NCBI GenBank assembly: GCA_034432555.1
Contig: DAOUBW010000019.1
Coordinates: forward strand, 1-64,000
Length of the DNA: 64,000 nt
Source of the DNA: CP2-2F sp034432555
GTDB lineage: Bacteria > Chloroflexota > Anaerolineae > Aggregatilineales > UBA2796
Reading direction: 5' to 3'
A program made the translations under genes and the position numbers. The notes below the pieces were generated by a model. The model did no database searches. It worked only from the letters and a program-made list of their open reading frames with translations, and was not told where the DNA came from. Positions 16,046 through 24,408 of the stretch are shown piece after piece. Positions within the stretch are counted from its first letter, which is position 1, and each line of letters starts with the position of its first letter.

Positions 16046-17194
16046 ATGCGTAAGTTTCTAGCAATCCTGTTCATGTTGAGCCTCGCGCTCTCAGCGTGCG
16101 TGGTGAGTGGTGATCCGCAGGTTGGTATCATCAAAAAAGGGCATAGTGAAAGCGAAGTGAAGGAAGGCGAAGAAGCGCACGGTGAGGCAACAGCAGAACC
16201 TACCGCTGAACCGACCACCGAACCAACCGCCGAGCCGACGCCGGGTGCTTCGCTGCCCTATAGCGACGTGCTGACCGTTGCCCGCGCCCAAACACCGATC
16301 ACGCTCTTTTTAGGCTACATTCCGAATGTGCAGTTTGCACCGATCTATGTGGCGCTTCAGCAAGGTTTCTTCAGTGAGGGCGGCATCGCCCTCACCCTTG
16401 AACACGGCTTTGACGAGACGGATGGCTTAACGCGCATTGCCACCAACAACCTGCAATTCGGCATGATCAGCGGTGAACAGGTGCTTATGGCACGCGCAAA
16501 AGGCGCGCCTGTAACCTATATCTATCGCTGGTTTCAGCGTTTTCCCGTCGGTGTTGTTGTGCCGAAGGATAGCGGCATCCGCACGCCACAAGATTTGAAG
16601 GGCAAAGTGGTGGGCGTGCCGGGTAAATTCGGCGCCAGCTATTTCGGCTTGCAAGCACTGCTGAATGCCGCCAAAATGCAGGAGTCTGATCTGCGTGATG
16701 TGCGCGCCATCGGCTTTGATACGGCACCGATCTTCTGCGAGAAGCAGGTAGATGCCTCTGTGGTTTACATCGCCAACGAGCCGCTGCAAATTGCAGCACG
16801 CTGCTTTGAGGTGGAAGTGATCGCCATCAGCGATTACGCCGATTTGGTCTCTAACGGCTTGGTGACCAACGAAAAGACCATCGCCGAACGCCCTGAATTG
16901 GTGCGCGCTATGGTGGAAGCCTATCATCGCGGCTTGGCGCTGACCATCGCAGAGCCTGAGCTTGCCTACCAGATCAGCCGCGACTATGTAGAAGGCTTGG
17001 GTGAAAATGATCCCGTACAGATGCAGGTGCTGCTCAATTCGATTGAATTGTGGAAGGCAGAGCGTTTGGGCATGAGCAATGCGGATGCTTGGAAATTGAC
17101 GGCTGAGACCCTTGTTGCCATGGGCTTGATCGACTCTGTTGAAGGCTATGCCGATGCGTTCACCAACGCCTTTGTGCCAGAGGCGGACGATTAG
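16046..17194 (+). CDS. ribY: Riboflavin ABC transporter substrate-binding lipoprotein (RibY-type, NMT1/THI5-like)
   Basis: Extracytoplasmic lipoprotein of 382 aa. The signal peptide ends in the lipobox LSAC with Cys18. A flexible linker of Glu-Pro-Thr repeats (about 50-75) and an NMT1/THI5-like binding domain follow, with ITLFLGYIPNVQFAPIYVAL at its start and AKGAPVTYIYRW and PQDLKGKVVGVPG later. The frame extends up to 15959, but ATG 16046 is right: it has AAAGGGAGA just upstream and gives a clean lipoprotein signal. NMT1-like domains usually bind thiamine-pathway pyrimidines; here the FMN riboswitch argues for a flavin. Confidence 0.87.
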   Translation: MRKFLAILFMLSLALSACVVSGDPQVGIIKKGHSESEVKEGEEAHGEATAEPTAEPTTEPTAEPTPGASLPYSDVLTVARAQTPITLFLGYIPNVQFAPIYVALQQGFFSEGGIALTLEHGFDETDGLTRIATNNLQFGMISGEQVLMARAKGAPVTYIYRWFQRFPVGVVVPKDSGIRTPQDLKGKVVGVPGKFGASYFGLQALLNAAKMQESDLRDVRAIGFDTAPIFCEKQVDASVVYIANEPLQIAARCFEVEVIAISDYADLVSNGLVTNEKTIAERPELVRAMVEAYHRGLALTIAEPELAYQISRDYVEGLGENDPVQMQVLLNSIELWKAERLGMSNADAWKLTAETLVAMGLIDSVEGYADAFTNAFVPEADD

Positions 17195-17196
17195 GC

Positions 17197-17934
17197 ATGT
17201 TGCGCTTTGAGGCAGTCTCGCAGCGTTTTGGCACGCTAGAGGCACTTTCCAACATCAGCTTTGACGTGCCAGACGGTGCTTTTGTCTGCCTCGTCGGTCC
17301 GAGCGGCTGCGGCAAAACAACCTTGCTGAAGATTGCAGCCGGCTTGATCGCCGCCAGCCGTGGACGCATCACCTTGAATGGCACGCCCATCAATGCGCCG
17401 CATCCTGAGATCGGCATCCTCTTTCAGCAGCCGAACTTGCTGCCCTACCTCAGCACACGCGCCAATGTGGAACTGCCGCTTGCCCTGCGCGGCATTTCGC
17501 GCCCTGCACGGCGCGCCACTGCCGAGCATGTCCTGCATCAAGTTGGTTTGGCGGAATTTGCTGAGGTGTATCCGAGCCAGCTTTCCGGCGGCATGGCACA
17601 GCGTGCCGCACTCGGACGCGCCCTTGCCCAGAATCCGTCCGTGCTGTTGATGGACGAACCATTTGGCGCGCTGGACGCCATGACACGCGAACACATGCAG
17701 CTTGAGTTACTCCAGCTTTGGCAGCAAACGGGCAAAACGATCCTGATGGTGACGCACAGCATCACAGAGGCGATCTTCATGGCGGATCGTGTAGTGGTGC
17801 TGACAGCGCGTCCGGGTAGTCTGCACACAGAAATCAGCGTGCCGTTAGCGCGCCCACGCCATTTGGAAATGGTGCATTCGCCCGAATTTGGCGTCCTAGC
17901 CGCACAGCTTCGATCACAAATCAGCCTGACCTAA
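17197..17934 (+). CDS. ABC transporter ATP-binding protein of the flavin importer
   Basis: Cytoplasmic ATPase of 245 aa with Walker A GPSGCGKTTLL, Q-loop LFQQPNLLPYL, signature LSGGMAQRAALGRAL, Walker B VLLMDEPFGALD and H-loop VTHSITEA. This is the SsuB/TauB subfamily that pairs with the RibX-type permease. Its ATG comes 2 nt after the ribY stop, so the three genes form one unit under the riboswitch. Many RibXY loci are described without a dedicated ATPase, so the presence of one here is useful evidence for a complete importer. Confidence 0.92.
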   Translation: MLRFEAVSQRFGTLEALSNISFDVPDGAFVCLVGPSGCGKTTLLKIAAGLIAASRGRITLNGTPINAPHPEIGILFQQPNLLPYLSTRANVELPLALRGISRPARRATAEHVLHQVGLAEFAEVYPSQLSGGMAQRAALGRALAQNPSVLLMDEPFGALDAMTREHMQLELLQLWQQTGKTILMVTHSITEAIFMADRVVVLTARPGSLHTEISVPLARPRHLEMVHSPEFGVLAAQLRSQISLT

Positions 17935-18191
17935 CGCCAAACACAGATGCAAACAAGTGTGTGCTACACGCTGAGCAGGCGTTGCTGCGCTATCAATTGG
18001 CTGAAGCACATTTAAGGCTAGGCAACTACGCTGAGACAAGCTGCGGCATAGGAGGCATATTTGGCACACTGAGCATAAAGCACCTCTACACAATAACTTC
18101 ATAAATGACTCAGAGAGTTCTAACACATTTTGAACAAGACTGTGCTACGCTTTAGCTAAGAAACGACAAGAATGGAAGTGAGCATACTCCT
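17935..18191. other. Intergenic region before the HtrA gene
   Basis: 257 bp with no plausible gene and no clear terminator for the transporter operon. The sequence TTGAACAAGACTGTGCTACG near 18130-18150 may contain the promoter of the protease gene, but hexamers are weak. Confidence 0.4.
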
Positions 18192-19352
18192 ATGGTACGT
18201 TTTAGCCGCGCAGGACTTTCTGCGCTGATTATTGTTACACTGATATTTGGCGTGCTGCTTGGCAGCATCCTCTCGGGCGCGCCTGCCCGCGTGCAAGGGC
18301 AGGATTTCGTGGATGACGAAACCAGCCTGCTTCAGCGTGTCTACGCACAGGTCAACCCTTCAGTCGTGGCGCTAGAAGTGCGTGTGCCTGCCGATGCTCA
18401 GATGCGAAGCCTGATGCCTTTTATAGACCCAAGCCTGCCCACAGAACCGCGCTTCCGCCTTGCGCAAGGGTCAGGCTTCCTATATGACAAGAATGGGCAT
18501 GTCGTCACGAACAACCATGTCGTTGAGCAAGCAGATCGCGTGACAGTCATCTTCTCGGACGGCTTGCGCTTGCCTGCCACCATCGTTGGCACCGCGCCCG
18601 ATGCCGATATTGCCGTAGTGAAGGTCGATCCAACTCAAATCGCGGAGCTAACACCGCTCACTTTGGCGGATTCGGATCAGGTGCGCGTTGGTGAGCGCGC
18701 CATTGCAATGGGCAATCCGTTTGGGCTGAACAACACCATGACACAGGGCATCGTCAGCGCCATTGGGCGTTCATTGCGCCAGCAACAGTTCAGCATTCCG
18801 CAGATCATCCAGACCGACGCTGCCATTAATCCCGGCAACAGCGGCGGACCGCTGCTCAACAACCGTGGCGAGGTGATTGGCGTGAACACCGCTATTCGCA
18901 GTAACGTCGAGCAATCGGCAGGTATTGGCTTCGCCGTGCCAAGCAATATTGTCAAGCTGATGGCAGATCAGCTCATTGCAACGGGCAAAGTGGAGCATTC
19001 GTATCTAGGCATCACTGGTACAACACTGACTTCAAATATCGCGGAAGCACTTGGCTTAGATTTACGCCTGACCGGTGTTTTGGTTAATAGCATTGTGACG
19101 GGCGGACCTGCCTCCACGGCAGGCTTGCGCGGTGCAACCCGCGAACAAAGCATTGACGGCGAGCCTGTCCCAGTCGGTGGCGACATCATCACCGAGATTG
19201 ACGGCATGAAGATCAGGGTTTTTGAGGATTTGCTTGGTTACCTATTCACACGCACCAAGCCGGGCGATGAGGTGACGCTCACCATTCTGCGCAATGGCGA
19301 AACCATCCAAGTGAAGGTGCGCCTTGCACCGCGTCCTGCACAAGTGCGCTAA
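18192..19352 (+). CDS. HtrA/DegP-family serine protease with PDZ domain
   Basis: Envelope quality-control protease of 386 aa. An N-terminal membrane helix (about 8-30) anchors a trypsin-like domain with the full triad: His109 in TNNHVV, Asp139 in APDADIAVVKV, and Ser217 in NPGNSGGPL. One PDZ domain follows (about 285-375), with GVLVNSIVTGGPAS and GGDIITEIDGMKI. The single PDZ domain and anchor resemble DegS/HtrA of Gram-positives more than DegP. It stands alone and is followed by an intrinsic terminator at 19372-19403. Confidence 0.93.
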   Translation: MVRFSRAGLSALIIVTLIFGVLLGSILSGAPARVQGQDFVDDETSLLQRVYAQVNPSVVALEVRVPADAQMRSLMPFIDPSLPTEPRFRLAQGSGFLYDKNGHVVTNNHVVEQADRVTVIFSDGLRLPATIVGTAPDADIAVVKVDPTQIAELTPLTLADSDQVRVGERAIAMGNPFGLNNTMTQGIVSAIGRSLRQQQFSIPQIIQTDAAINPGNSGGPLLNNRGEVIGVNTAIRSNVEQSAGIGFAVPSNIVKLMADQLIATGKVEHSYLGITGTTLTSNIAEALGLDLRLTGVLVNSIVTGGPASTAGLRGATREQSIDGEPVPVGGDIITEIDGMKIRVFEDLLGYLFTRTKPGDEVTLTILRNGETIQVKVRLAPRPAQVR

Positions 19353-19371
19353 AGCAACACCACCTAACGGC

Positions 19372-19403
19372 GATGGGCGGAAATTCTCCGCCCATCTGCA
19401 TTT
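19372..19403 (+). terminator. Terminator after the HtrA gene
   Basis: Perfect 10-bp stem GATGGGCGGA (19372-19381) with TCCGCCCATC (19387-19396), 5-nt loop, followed by TGCATTTTA. Confidence 0.8.
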
Positions 19404-19486
19404 TAGCCCACAGAGGCGATTGAGCGGCACACCAATTCGTGTTAGACTGTGCTTGGCGAAGGCGTGCAAAAAGGGAGGAACAACCC

Positions 19487-19918
19487 ATGCAACACATCAG
19501 CGAAAGCGTTTCAATCAACGCCACACCGGCGGCAGTGTGGTCACTGCTCACAACACCGGATTCGATCCTGAAGTGGTTTGTCGGCATTGAGACTCTTGAG
19601 GCAACGCCCGATTATCCTGCGGTTGGCTCAAAAATTGCGGGCAGCTATAAGGTGTTGGGCATAGAGCTGAAGGCAACACAGACAGTCACAGACTCTGCGG
19701 CAGGTAGCGCCATTCACTATGCGCTGGAAGGTGTGGTGAACGGCACACAACAATGGTCAATTGCTGGCGCAGGGAATGCGGTAACGCTAAGCATGACGAT
19801 GGATTACAGCATGAGCGGCGGCGTGCTAGGCAAACTGGCAGAGCCAGCCGTGCATCAGATGAATTTGAACAACGCTAAGCAATCTCTTGCCAAACTTAAG
19901 GCGCTAGCAGAGGGCTAA
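19487..19918 (+). CDS. SRPBCC/START-like protein (CoxG/polyketide-cyclase fold)
   Basis: A 143-aa small ligand-binding protein. It starts with the typical ISESVSINATPAAVWSLLTT strand-helix element and continues with alternating beta strands and a long C-terminal helix (LAEPAVHQMNLNNAKQSLAKL), the helix-grip fold. No catalytic residues can be named and the ligand is unknown. The frame extends to 19439, but ATG 19487 has the ribosome site GGGAGGA at 19473-19479 and removes a low-quality N-terminus. Convergent with the membrane protein gene at 19934. Confidence 0.85.
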   Translation: MQHISESVSINATPAAVWSLLTTPDSILKWFVGIETLEATPDYPAVGSKIAGSYKVLGIELKATQTVTDSAAGSAIHYALEGVVNGTQQWSIAGAGNAVTLSMTMDYSMSGGVLGKLAEPAVHQMNLNNAKQSLAKLKALAEG

Positions 19919-19933
19919 CAGGATAAACGCACC

Positions 19934-20773
19934 TTAGAGCAGACGGTAAAACCAATCGTTTAGGTATAAGACGGCGATCTGCGTGCCTTTTTCAGGAAGT
20001 TTTGCACCACGCAGATCGTCGCGTATGTAATGCGCCGTGCCGCGCCTAATCTTCAGATCAGGCAGCAAGAATTGGTAGCGCAGCCGCACGTAGTAATGTG
20101 AGGCGCGTTCTTCCCCAAAACATTCCACAACCTCACCACGCACCACAACGCCGCGCCGCTCATACTGCGTCAGCAAGATATTTTGCGCCAATGCCCACAG
20201 CAGTACAGGCAGCGCCAATAAAGGCGGCGCAATAACCATGAGCCACAACAGGTCTGCCTCAACTGCCTCAAGGCGGCGATCAAGCAGCGTATTCATCTCA
20301 GGCTGATCGGGCAAAAACTTGATAACAAGGCGGCTGCCCACAAAATAGAAGTCGTATTCAGCGGCATCCACGCTCACTTCTCGGCTGAAGGTGCGCCCAT
20401 CGGGCAGTGTAAAACGGTAAGTGATGAACCAGCGGCGGTGAATATCGCGGGTGCCTTCCTCAAAACGGCGACCAACCACCTCCGCCGGAGTGCGCCCACT
20501 GCGTGCATCTAGGGCGGCGTTTGCCTCTGCTTGGCGCACTGCCAACCAAATCGAGAGCAGGCAAACGATCACTGCAGCCAGCGCAATATAAAGATGGGTG
20601 CGGTGTGCAATGTGGCTGCGTGCTTTGCCTTCAACCAGATCATATTCGGGATGTAGCACGAATGCCGACTGCGGATCGGGATCAATGGGGATAACAGACG
20701 GTGCGCTGCCAGTCGTTGTGATGAGGGCGCTCTGTGTGCCAGTCTGCGTTTTTGCCGTGCTTTTCTTTGCCAT
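19934..20773 (-). CDS. DUF3592-like membrane protein of unknown function
   Basis: A 279-aa protein with a short N-terminal cytoplasmic part, a membrane helix near 63-83, an extracytoplasmic beta-rich region (about 95-170, with TYRFTLPDGRTFSREVSVD and GSRLVIKFLPDQPE), a second membrane segment near 175-200, then another beta-rich stretch (RGEVVECFGEERASHYYVRL). The two repeated beta units resemble DUF3592 domains. No catalytic motif is seen. It starts 3 nt after the stop of the CpaF-like ATPase gene, so the two are probably co-translated; a functional link is inference. Confidence 0.6.
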   Translation of the reverse strand: MAKKSTAKTQTGTQSALITTTGSAPSVIPIDPDPQSAFVLHPEYDLVEGKARSHIAHRTHLYIALAAVIVCLLSIWLAVRQAEANAALDARSGRTPAEVVGRRFEEGTRDIHRRWFITYRFTLPDGRTFSREVSVDAAEYDFYFVGSRLVIKFLPDQPEMNTLLDRRLEAVEADLLWLMVIAPPLLALPVLLWALAQNILLTQYERRGVVVRGEVVECFGEERASHYYVRLRYQFLLPDLKIRRGTAHYIRDDLRGAKLPEKGTQIAVLYLNDWFYRLL

Positions 20774-20776
20774 GAC

Positions 20777-21973
20777 TTACGTCAGTTCGGCTAGGCTTAG
20801 TGCTTCGCCGTCCATGCGCCACACGGCAAGGCGCACCACTTGCGGTCTGCCTGAACGGCGTGCCATCAGCACAACTATGGGCAGGCGATCCAACAAGCCA
20901 CTGTGAATCACTGCCTGATCAATGCTTGGCACAGCACGCCGCACCGCCATACCGAAGGCAGTCCGCAGCCGCAGCGGATCGGTGGCAGCACGAAATGCCC
21001 ACAACAAGCGCGGCGCACGGTCGCCCAGTCCGCTGGCTAAGGCGTCCCACATCGCCTCAGATTCATCAAAGCGTATTTCATCAGCGATCAGCCAGCCGCC
21101 GCTTTCGCCAACCTGTTGGCGCGCCGCACTGAGCTGCGCGGCAAAAGTGCCGCCTTCCGCAGTTAGGATGCCTTCGGGCAAGCTAAGCTCTGCGGCGCGC
21201 TGTGCGGCGGCGTGCCTGCCGTCTTGTTCAGCGACCAACGGCAAAAGCGCCTGTAGCAGCGTTGTTTTGCCGCTATCCACATCGCCCGCCAGCATAATGC
21301 CACGCCGTTCGTTGATGAGCCGCTTGAGGTCTGCCGCATGTTCAGCGCTTAGCAGTGCCATGCCGACCAGGTCATCAAGGCTGAGTGGCTGTACAGCGTG
21401 CAGGCGAATGCTTGCTTGCAGGGTCTGGCTGATTGGCGGCGTGGTGATCGTCAGCCGTGAGGGGCGCTCTGCCAAGCGTCCGCCAACCTCGATCAGCGCC
21501 TCGCCACCGTAGAGCGCCACGCCGGAGGCAAGCAGCGCACGGCGCAGCACACGCTCCAACTGCGAGCCGTCCTCAAAACGCAGATCGATCAAGGTTTTCT
21601 CTGCGCCGCGCCGCGCATAAATGCGATCATATGCCGCGATCTCAATCTCGTTGACAGAGGGATCAGTCAGCAGCGGGTGCAGCACGCCTAGCAAGAATAG
21701 GTCGTTATAGGCAGCCTCAATCACGCGCAAGCGATCCTCACGCGAAAGGCGAATGCCTTCCACCGTTAGCACATACTCAACGATTTCGACGAGGATGCGG
21801 CGGCATTCGGCAGCATCGGACTCCAATAAAATATCGGGGCGCGCCTCAGTTTCGGCGGCGAACTGCTCGGTCACGCGCTCCAGCACGCCTGCCAACGAGA
21901 CTCCACGCGCACTGAGCAGATCAGGCATTGGTTCGGGCGGCTGTTCGGGCAGGTCATCAAAACGGCTTGGCAT
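20777..21973 (-). CDS. CpaF/TadA-like secretion ATPase, orphan
   Basis: A 398-aa protein of the type II/IV secretion ATPase superfamily. The N-terminal helical domain contains the CpaF mark LTDPSVNEIEI (near 110-120). The ATPase core has Walker A AGDVDSGKTTLL, Walker B-like GGWLIADEIRFDES and a long C-terminal arm. CpaF normally has TGGTGSGKTTLL, so the loop is slightly changed but keeps GKT. No other pilus or secretion gene (cpaB, tadB, tadC, flp) lies in the window. It sits 11 nt after a GNAT gene and 3 nt before a membrane protein. It could power an unusual surface structure with the latter, or be a relic. Confidence 0.75.
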   Translation of the reverse strand: MPSRFDDLPEQPPEPMPDLLSARGVSLAGVLERVTEQFAAETEARPDILLESDAAECRRILVEIVEYVLTVEGIRLSREDRLRVIEAAYNDLFLLGVLHPLLTDPSVNEIEIAAYDRIYARRGAEKTLIDLRFEDGSQLERVLRRALLASGVALYGGEALIEVGGRLAERPSRLTITTPPISQTLQASIRLHAVQPLSLDDLVGMALLSAEHAADLKRLINERRGIMLAGDVDSGKTTLLQALLPLVAEQDGRHAAAQRAAELSLPEGILTAEGGTFAAQLSAARQQVGESGGWLIADEIRFDESEAMWDALASGLGDRAPRLLWAFRAATDPLRLRTAFGMAVRRAVPSIDQAVIHSGLLDRLPIVVLMARRSGRPQVVRLAVWRMDGEALSLAELT

Positions 21974-21984
21974 AGGGTTATTCC

Positions 21985-22524
21985 TTAGTCTGCTTCGGTT
22001 TTCCCAAAGCGTGCCAGAAAGTCGGCAATCACATACCCATAGGCTGATTCAGGCAAGTTGTTGCCAAAGTTGATCAGCTTTTCGCGCAGCCACACACCGC
22101 CCATCGCCTCATAGAATGCACGCGCCCGCAAGTTATCGCTCAACACCCAAATCAGCATGTGGGTATGCCCGCCTGCCATGAAATGGCGCGCCACAGGCAC
22201 TAATAGGCGCCTACCAATGCCGCGCCGTTGGTGGCTTTCCCGCACATAGAGTGCGTAAATTTCGGCGGTGTAGGGCGCGTCGTTGGTGCGTGAGTTACCA
22301 CCATAGGCAAAGCCGACGATCTGCCCATCATCTTCTGCGACATAGATATAGTGTGGCGAGTAGGTGTCGCTAAGGCGCATCTGCCAAGAGCGCTCGCGTT
22401 CTTCATAGTTGAACTGGTCGAGAAAACCTTCTGGCACCAACCGTCCGTAGGTGGTGTGCCACGTATCCAGATGCACAACACCAATGGCGCGGGCGTCTTC
22501 CAACCGTGCAGGACGAATTTCCAT
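21985..22524 (-). CDS. GNAT-family N-acetyltransferase
   Basis: A 179-aa acetyltransferase with the GNAT fold: IRPARLEDARAIGVVHLDTW at the start, the beta4 segment TAEIYALYV, and the acetyl-CoA loop ESHQRRGIGRRLL (motif A, Q/RxxGxG/A). The start is ATG 22524, with GAGAGG 4 nt upstream; the longer frame uses a TTG inside that ribosome site. The substrate (amine of a protein, antibiotic or small molecule) is not predictable. It lies 8 nt after the EamA transporter gene, so probably the same transcript. Confidence 0.88.
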   Translation of the reverse strand: MEIRPARLEDARAIGVVHLDTWHTTYGRLVPEGFLDQFNYEERERSWQMRLSDTYSPHYIYVAEDDGQIVGFAYGGNSRTNDAPYTAEIYALYVRESHQRRGIGRRLLVPVARHFMAGGHTHMLIWVLSDNLRARAFYEAMGGVWLREKLINFGNNLPESAYGYVIADFLARFGKTEAD

Positions 22525-22532
22525 AGTGCCTC

Positions 22533-23498
22533 TCAATCTACCACAAGCACTTGCTCAGGCTCAGCCACCTTTAGGCGCATGGCACGCGCTTCGGCACGGC
22601 TGGCAATGAAAAGTGCTACTAAGATCACGGCACTGCCCACCAATTGCAGCGGCTGCGGCAGCTCGTTCAGCAAAAAGGCGGCAAAGACTGTACTCAGGAT
22701 CGGTTCGCCCAAGATGATCAGGCTCACAAAGGCAGCCGAGAGGTAGCCTAGCGCAAAGTTAAAGAGTGAATGTCCGATCAACTGTGGGAAAATGGCAACC
22801 ATTGTCATCCAGAAGAAGGCACCCAGCGGCAGATCGGAAAGCGTGCCGCTTTGCCCTGTCAGCAGCAGCACAATAACGAGGGTCAGCGCGGCGCTGCCAT
22901 AGACCAACCAAATATAAGGCAGCGCTTTGAGCGTGGCGCGCAGTTTGCGCCCGATGATGTAGTAGACTGCCACTGCCACCGCGCCCAGAAACGAGAGCAG
23001 CGCGCCGAGCAGCGGTGCCTCTTGGCGCGGCGCAGTGCCGGCACCGCCGGCTGTGCTGATGATCACGCCGCCCACAATTGCCAACAAAATTGCGCCGATG
23101 GTTTGGCGGCTCAATTTCTCGCGCAGCAGCAGCGGCGTCAGCAGTGCCACAATCAGCGGATTGGTGGTGACCAATGTCGCGCTGATCAGCACGGAAGTAT
23201 ACTCCAAAGAGGTGATCCATGTGCCGAAATGGACGGCGAGAAAAATGCCCGAGAGCATCGCTAAGCCAATCTCGCCCAGTTTAAGCGCTCGAAGCTCTGC
23301 GCTGTGGCGCGCCCATACAAACGGCGTTAGGATCAGGACTGCCACAGCGACGCGCCATGCCGCAATCAGCAAAGACGGTGCGCCTTCGGTCTGCGCGTAG
23401 CGGATCAGGATGGAGGACGACGAGGCAGCCAGCAAGCCGATAGCAAGTGCCATATACGGACGCCATGTGACGATTTTCACGGCGGATTCAAGCCTCAT
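22533..23498 (-). CDS. EamA-family (DMT superfamily) transporter
   Basis: Integral membrane protein of about 321 aa with ten hydrophobic segments in two EamA repeats (about 25-140 and 165-300). Typical segments are SSSILIRYAQTEGAPSLLIA, LVTTNPLIVALLTPLLL and the second-repeat end SLIILGEPILSTVFAAFLL. Family members export amino acids, nucleotide precursors or other metabolites; the substrate here is unknown. ATG 23498 is preferred over GTG 23525, though neither has a strong ribosome site. First gene of the minus-strand run with GNAT, CpaF-like ATPase and membrane protein. Confidence 0.88.
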   Translation of the reverse strand: MRLESAVKIVTWRPYMALAIGLLAASSSSILIRYAQTEGAPSLLIAAWRVAVAVLILTPFVWARHSAELRALKLGEIGLAMLSGIFLAVHFGTWITSLEYTSVLISATLVTTNPLIVALLTPLLLREKLSRQTIGAILLAIVGGVIISTAGGAGTAPRQEAPLLGALLSFLGAVAVAVYYIIGRKLRATLKALPYIWLVYGSAALTLVIVLLLTGQSGTLSDLPLGAFFWMTMVAIFPQLIGHSLFNFALGYLSAAFVSLIILGEPILSTVFAAFLLNELPQPLQLVGSAVILVALFIASRAEARAMRLKVAEPEQVLVVD

Positions 23499-23637
23499 AA
23501 CACTCAAAGGTTGGCGAAAATGCACAGATTAGATTAGATTCTTCTAGAGAGTGCAGGCGTGATCCTACCACTACTGCCTAGCAACACGCAAACGCCTGCG
23601 TCCCTTGTGCCTTTTTCCACAACAGGAGTAACACACA

Positions 23638-24255
23638 ATGCCAAAGTTTGAGTTAGCGCCGCTGCCTTACGCGGCGGAAACGCTTGAGCCGCACATTGAT
23701 GCACAAACCATGCAAATTCATCACGGCAAGCACCACGCTGCCTACGTGAACAACCTGAACGCTGCCCTAGAGCAGCATCCGCAGTTCTTCGAGATGACTG
23801 CCGAACAGATCATCAAGGATTTGGCGTCTGTGCCAGAAGCAGTCCGTCAGGCAGTCCGCAACAATGCTGGTGGGCATGTTAACCACACCATGTTCTGGAA
23901 TCTGATGGCGGCAAACGCGGGTGGTGCGCCAAGCGGCGATCTGGCAGCCGCCATTGATGCCGCTTTCAGCAGCTTTGATGCCTTCAAGGCGGAGTTCAAG
24001 AAAGCGGCAGTTGGGCGCTTTGGTTCGGGCTGGGCATGGTTGATTGTCGATGGTGGCGCGCTCAAGATCGTCTCCACGCCCAATCAGGATAACCCCGTGA
24101 TGGACAATCCGAACGTCGTGCCGATCTTGGGCTTGGATGTGTGGGAACATGCCTACTACCTCAAGTACCAGAATCGCCGCCCCGATTACATTGATGCTTG
24201 GTGGAACGTGGTCGACTGGAGTGCTGTTGCCGCGCTCTATGCGGCTGCCAAGTAA
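23638..24255 (+). CDS. sodA: Superoxide dismutase, Mn/Fe family (Mn-type signature)
   Basis: Converts superoxide to peroxide and oxygen in the cytoplasm. The 205-aa protein has all four metal ligands: His28 (IHHGKHH), His83 (VNHTMFW), and Asp167 and His171 (LDVWEHAYY). Gly79 together with Gln150 in TPNQDNP follows the pattern of Mn-selective enzymes rather than Fe enzymes, which carry the glutamine earlier; metal use still needs assay. The ribosome site AGGAG lies about 10 nt upstream. A single gene followed by an intrinsic terminator. Confidence 0.96.
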   Translation: MPKFELAPLPYAAETLEPHIDAQTMQIHHGKHHAAYVNNLNAALEQHPQFFEMTAEQIIKDLASVPEAVRQAVRNNAGGHVNHTMFWNLMAANAGGAPSGDLAAAIDAAFSSFDAFKAEFKKAAVGRFGSGWAWLIVDGGALKIVSTPNQDNPVMDNPNVVPILGLDVWEHAYYLKYQNRRPDYIDAWWNVVDWSAVAALYAAAK

Positions 24256-24267
24256 GGCGGCGCTAGG

Positions 24268-24300
24268 CAAGGGTGGGAGAAATCCTGCCCTTGTCTTTTA
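24268..24300 (+). terminator. Terminator after sodA
   Basis: Ten-pair stem CAAGGGTGGG (24268-24277) with CCTGCCCTTG (24284-24293), including two G-T pairs, then TCTTTTA. Confidence 0.8.
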
Positions 24301-24347
24301 CCCTTTGGGTGGCAGCACCCATTCACTTTTCCCCTATTTCCTACGCC

Positions 24348-24377
24348 TTGTGTAGAAATCTGCTTATCATCTATAAT
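24348..24377 (+). promoter_or_regulatory. Promoter of the kinase-VWA cluster
   Basis: TTGTGT at 24348-24353 and a perfect TATAAT at 24372-24377, spacer 18 bp. The predicted start site is about 25 nt before the GTG start at 24409, with GAGGA (24395-24399) as ribosome site. Confidence 0.65.
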
Positions 24378-24408
24378 ATCCATAGGCAGTGGGCGAGGAT
24401 AACGCACC

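Noticed and set aside
16427..17245. 272-codon minus-strand frame opposite ribY
   Set aside because: His/Gln-rich shadow of a lipoprotein gene supported by lipobox, ribosome site and operon position.
22770..23264. 164-codon plus-strand frame opposite the EamA transporter
   Set aside because: Gln/Arg/Cys-rich shadow of a membrane protein gene.
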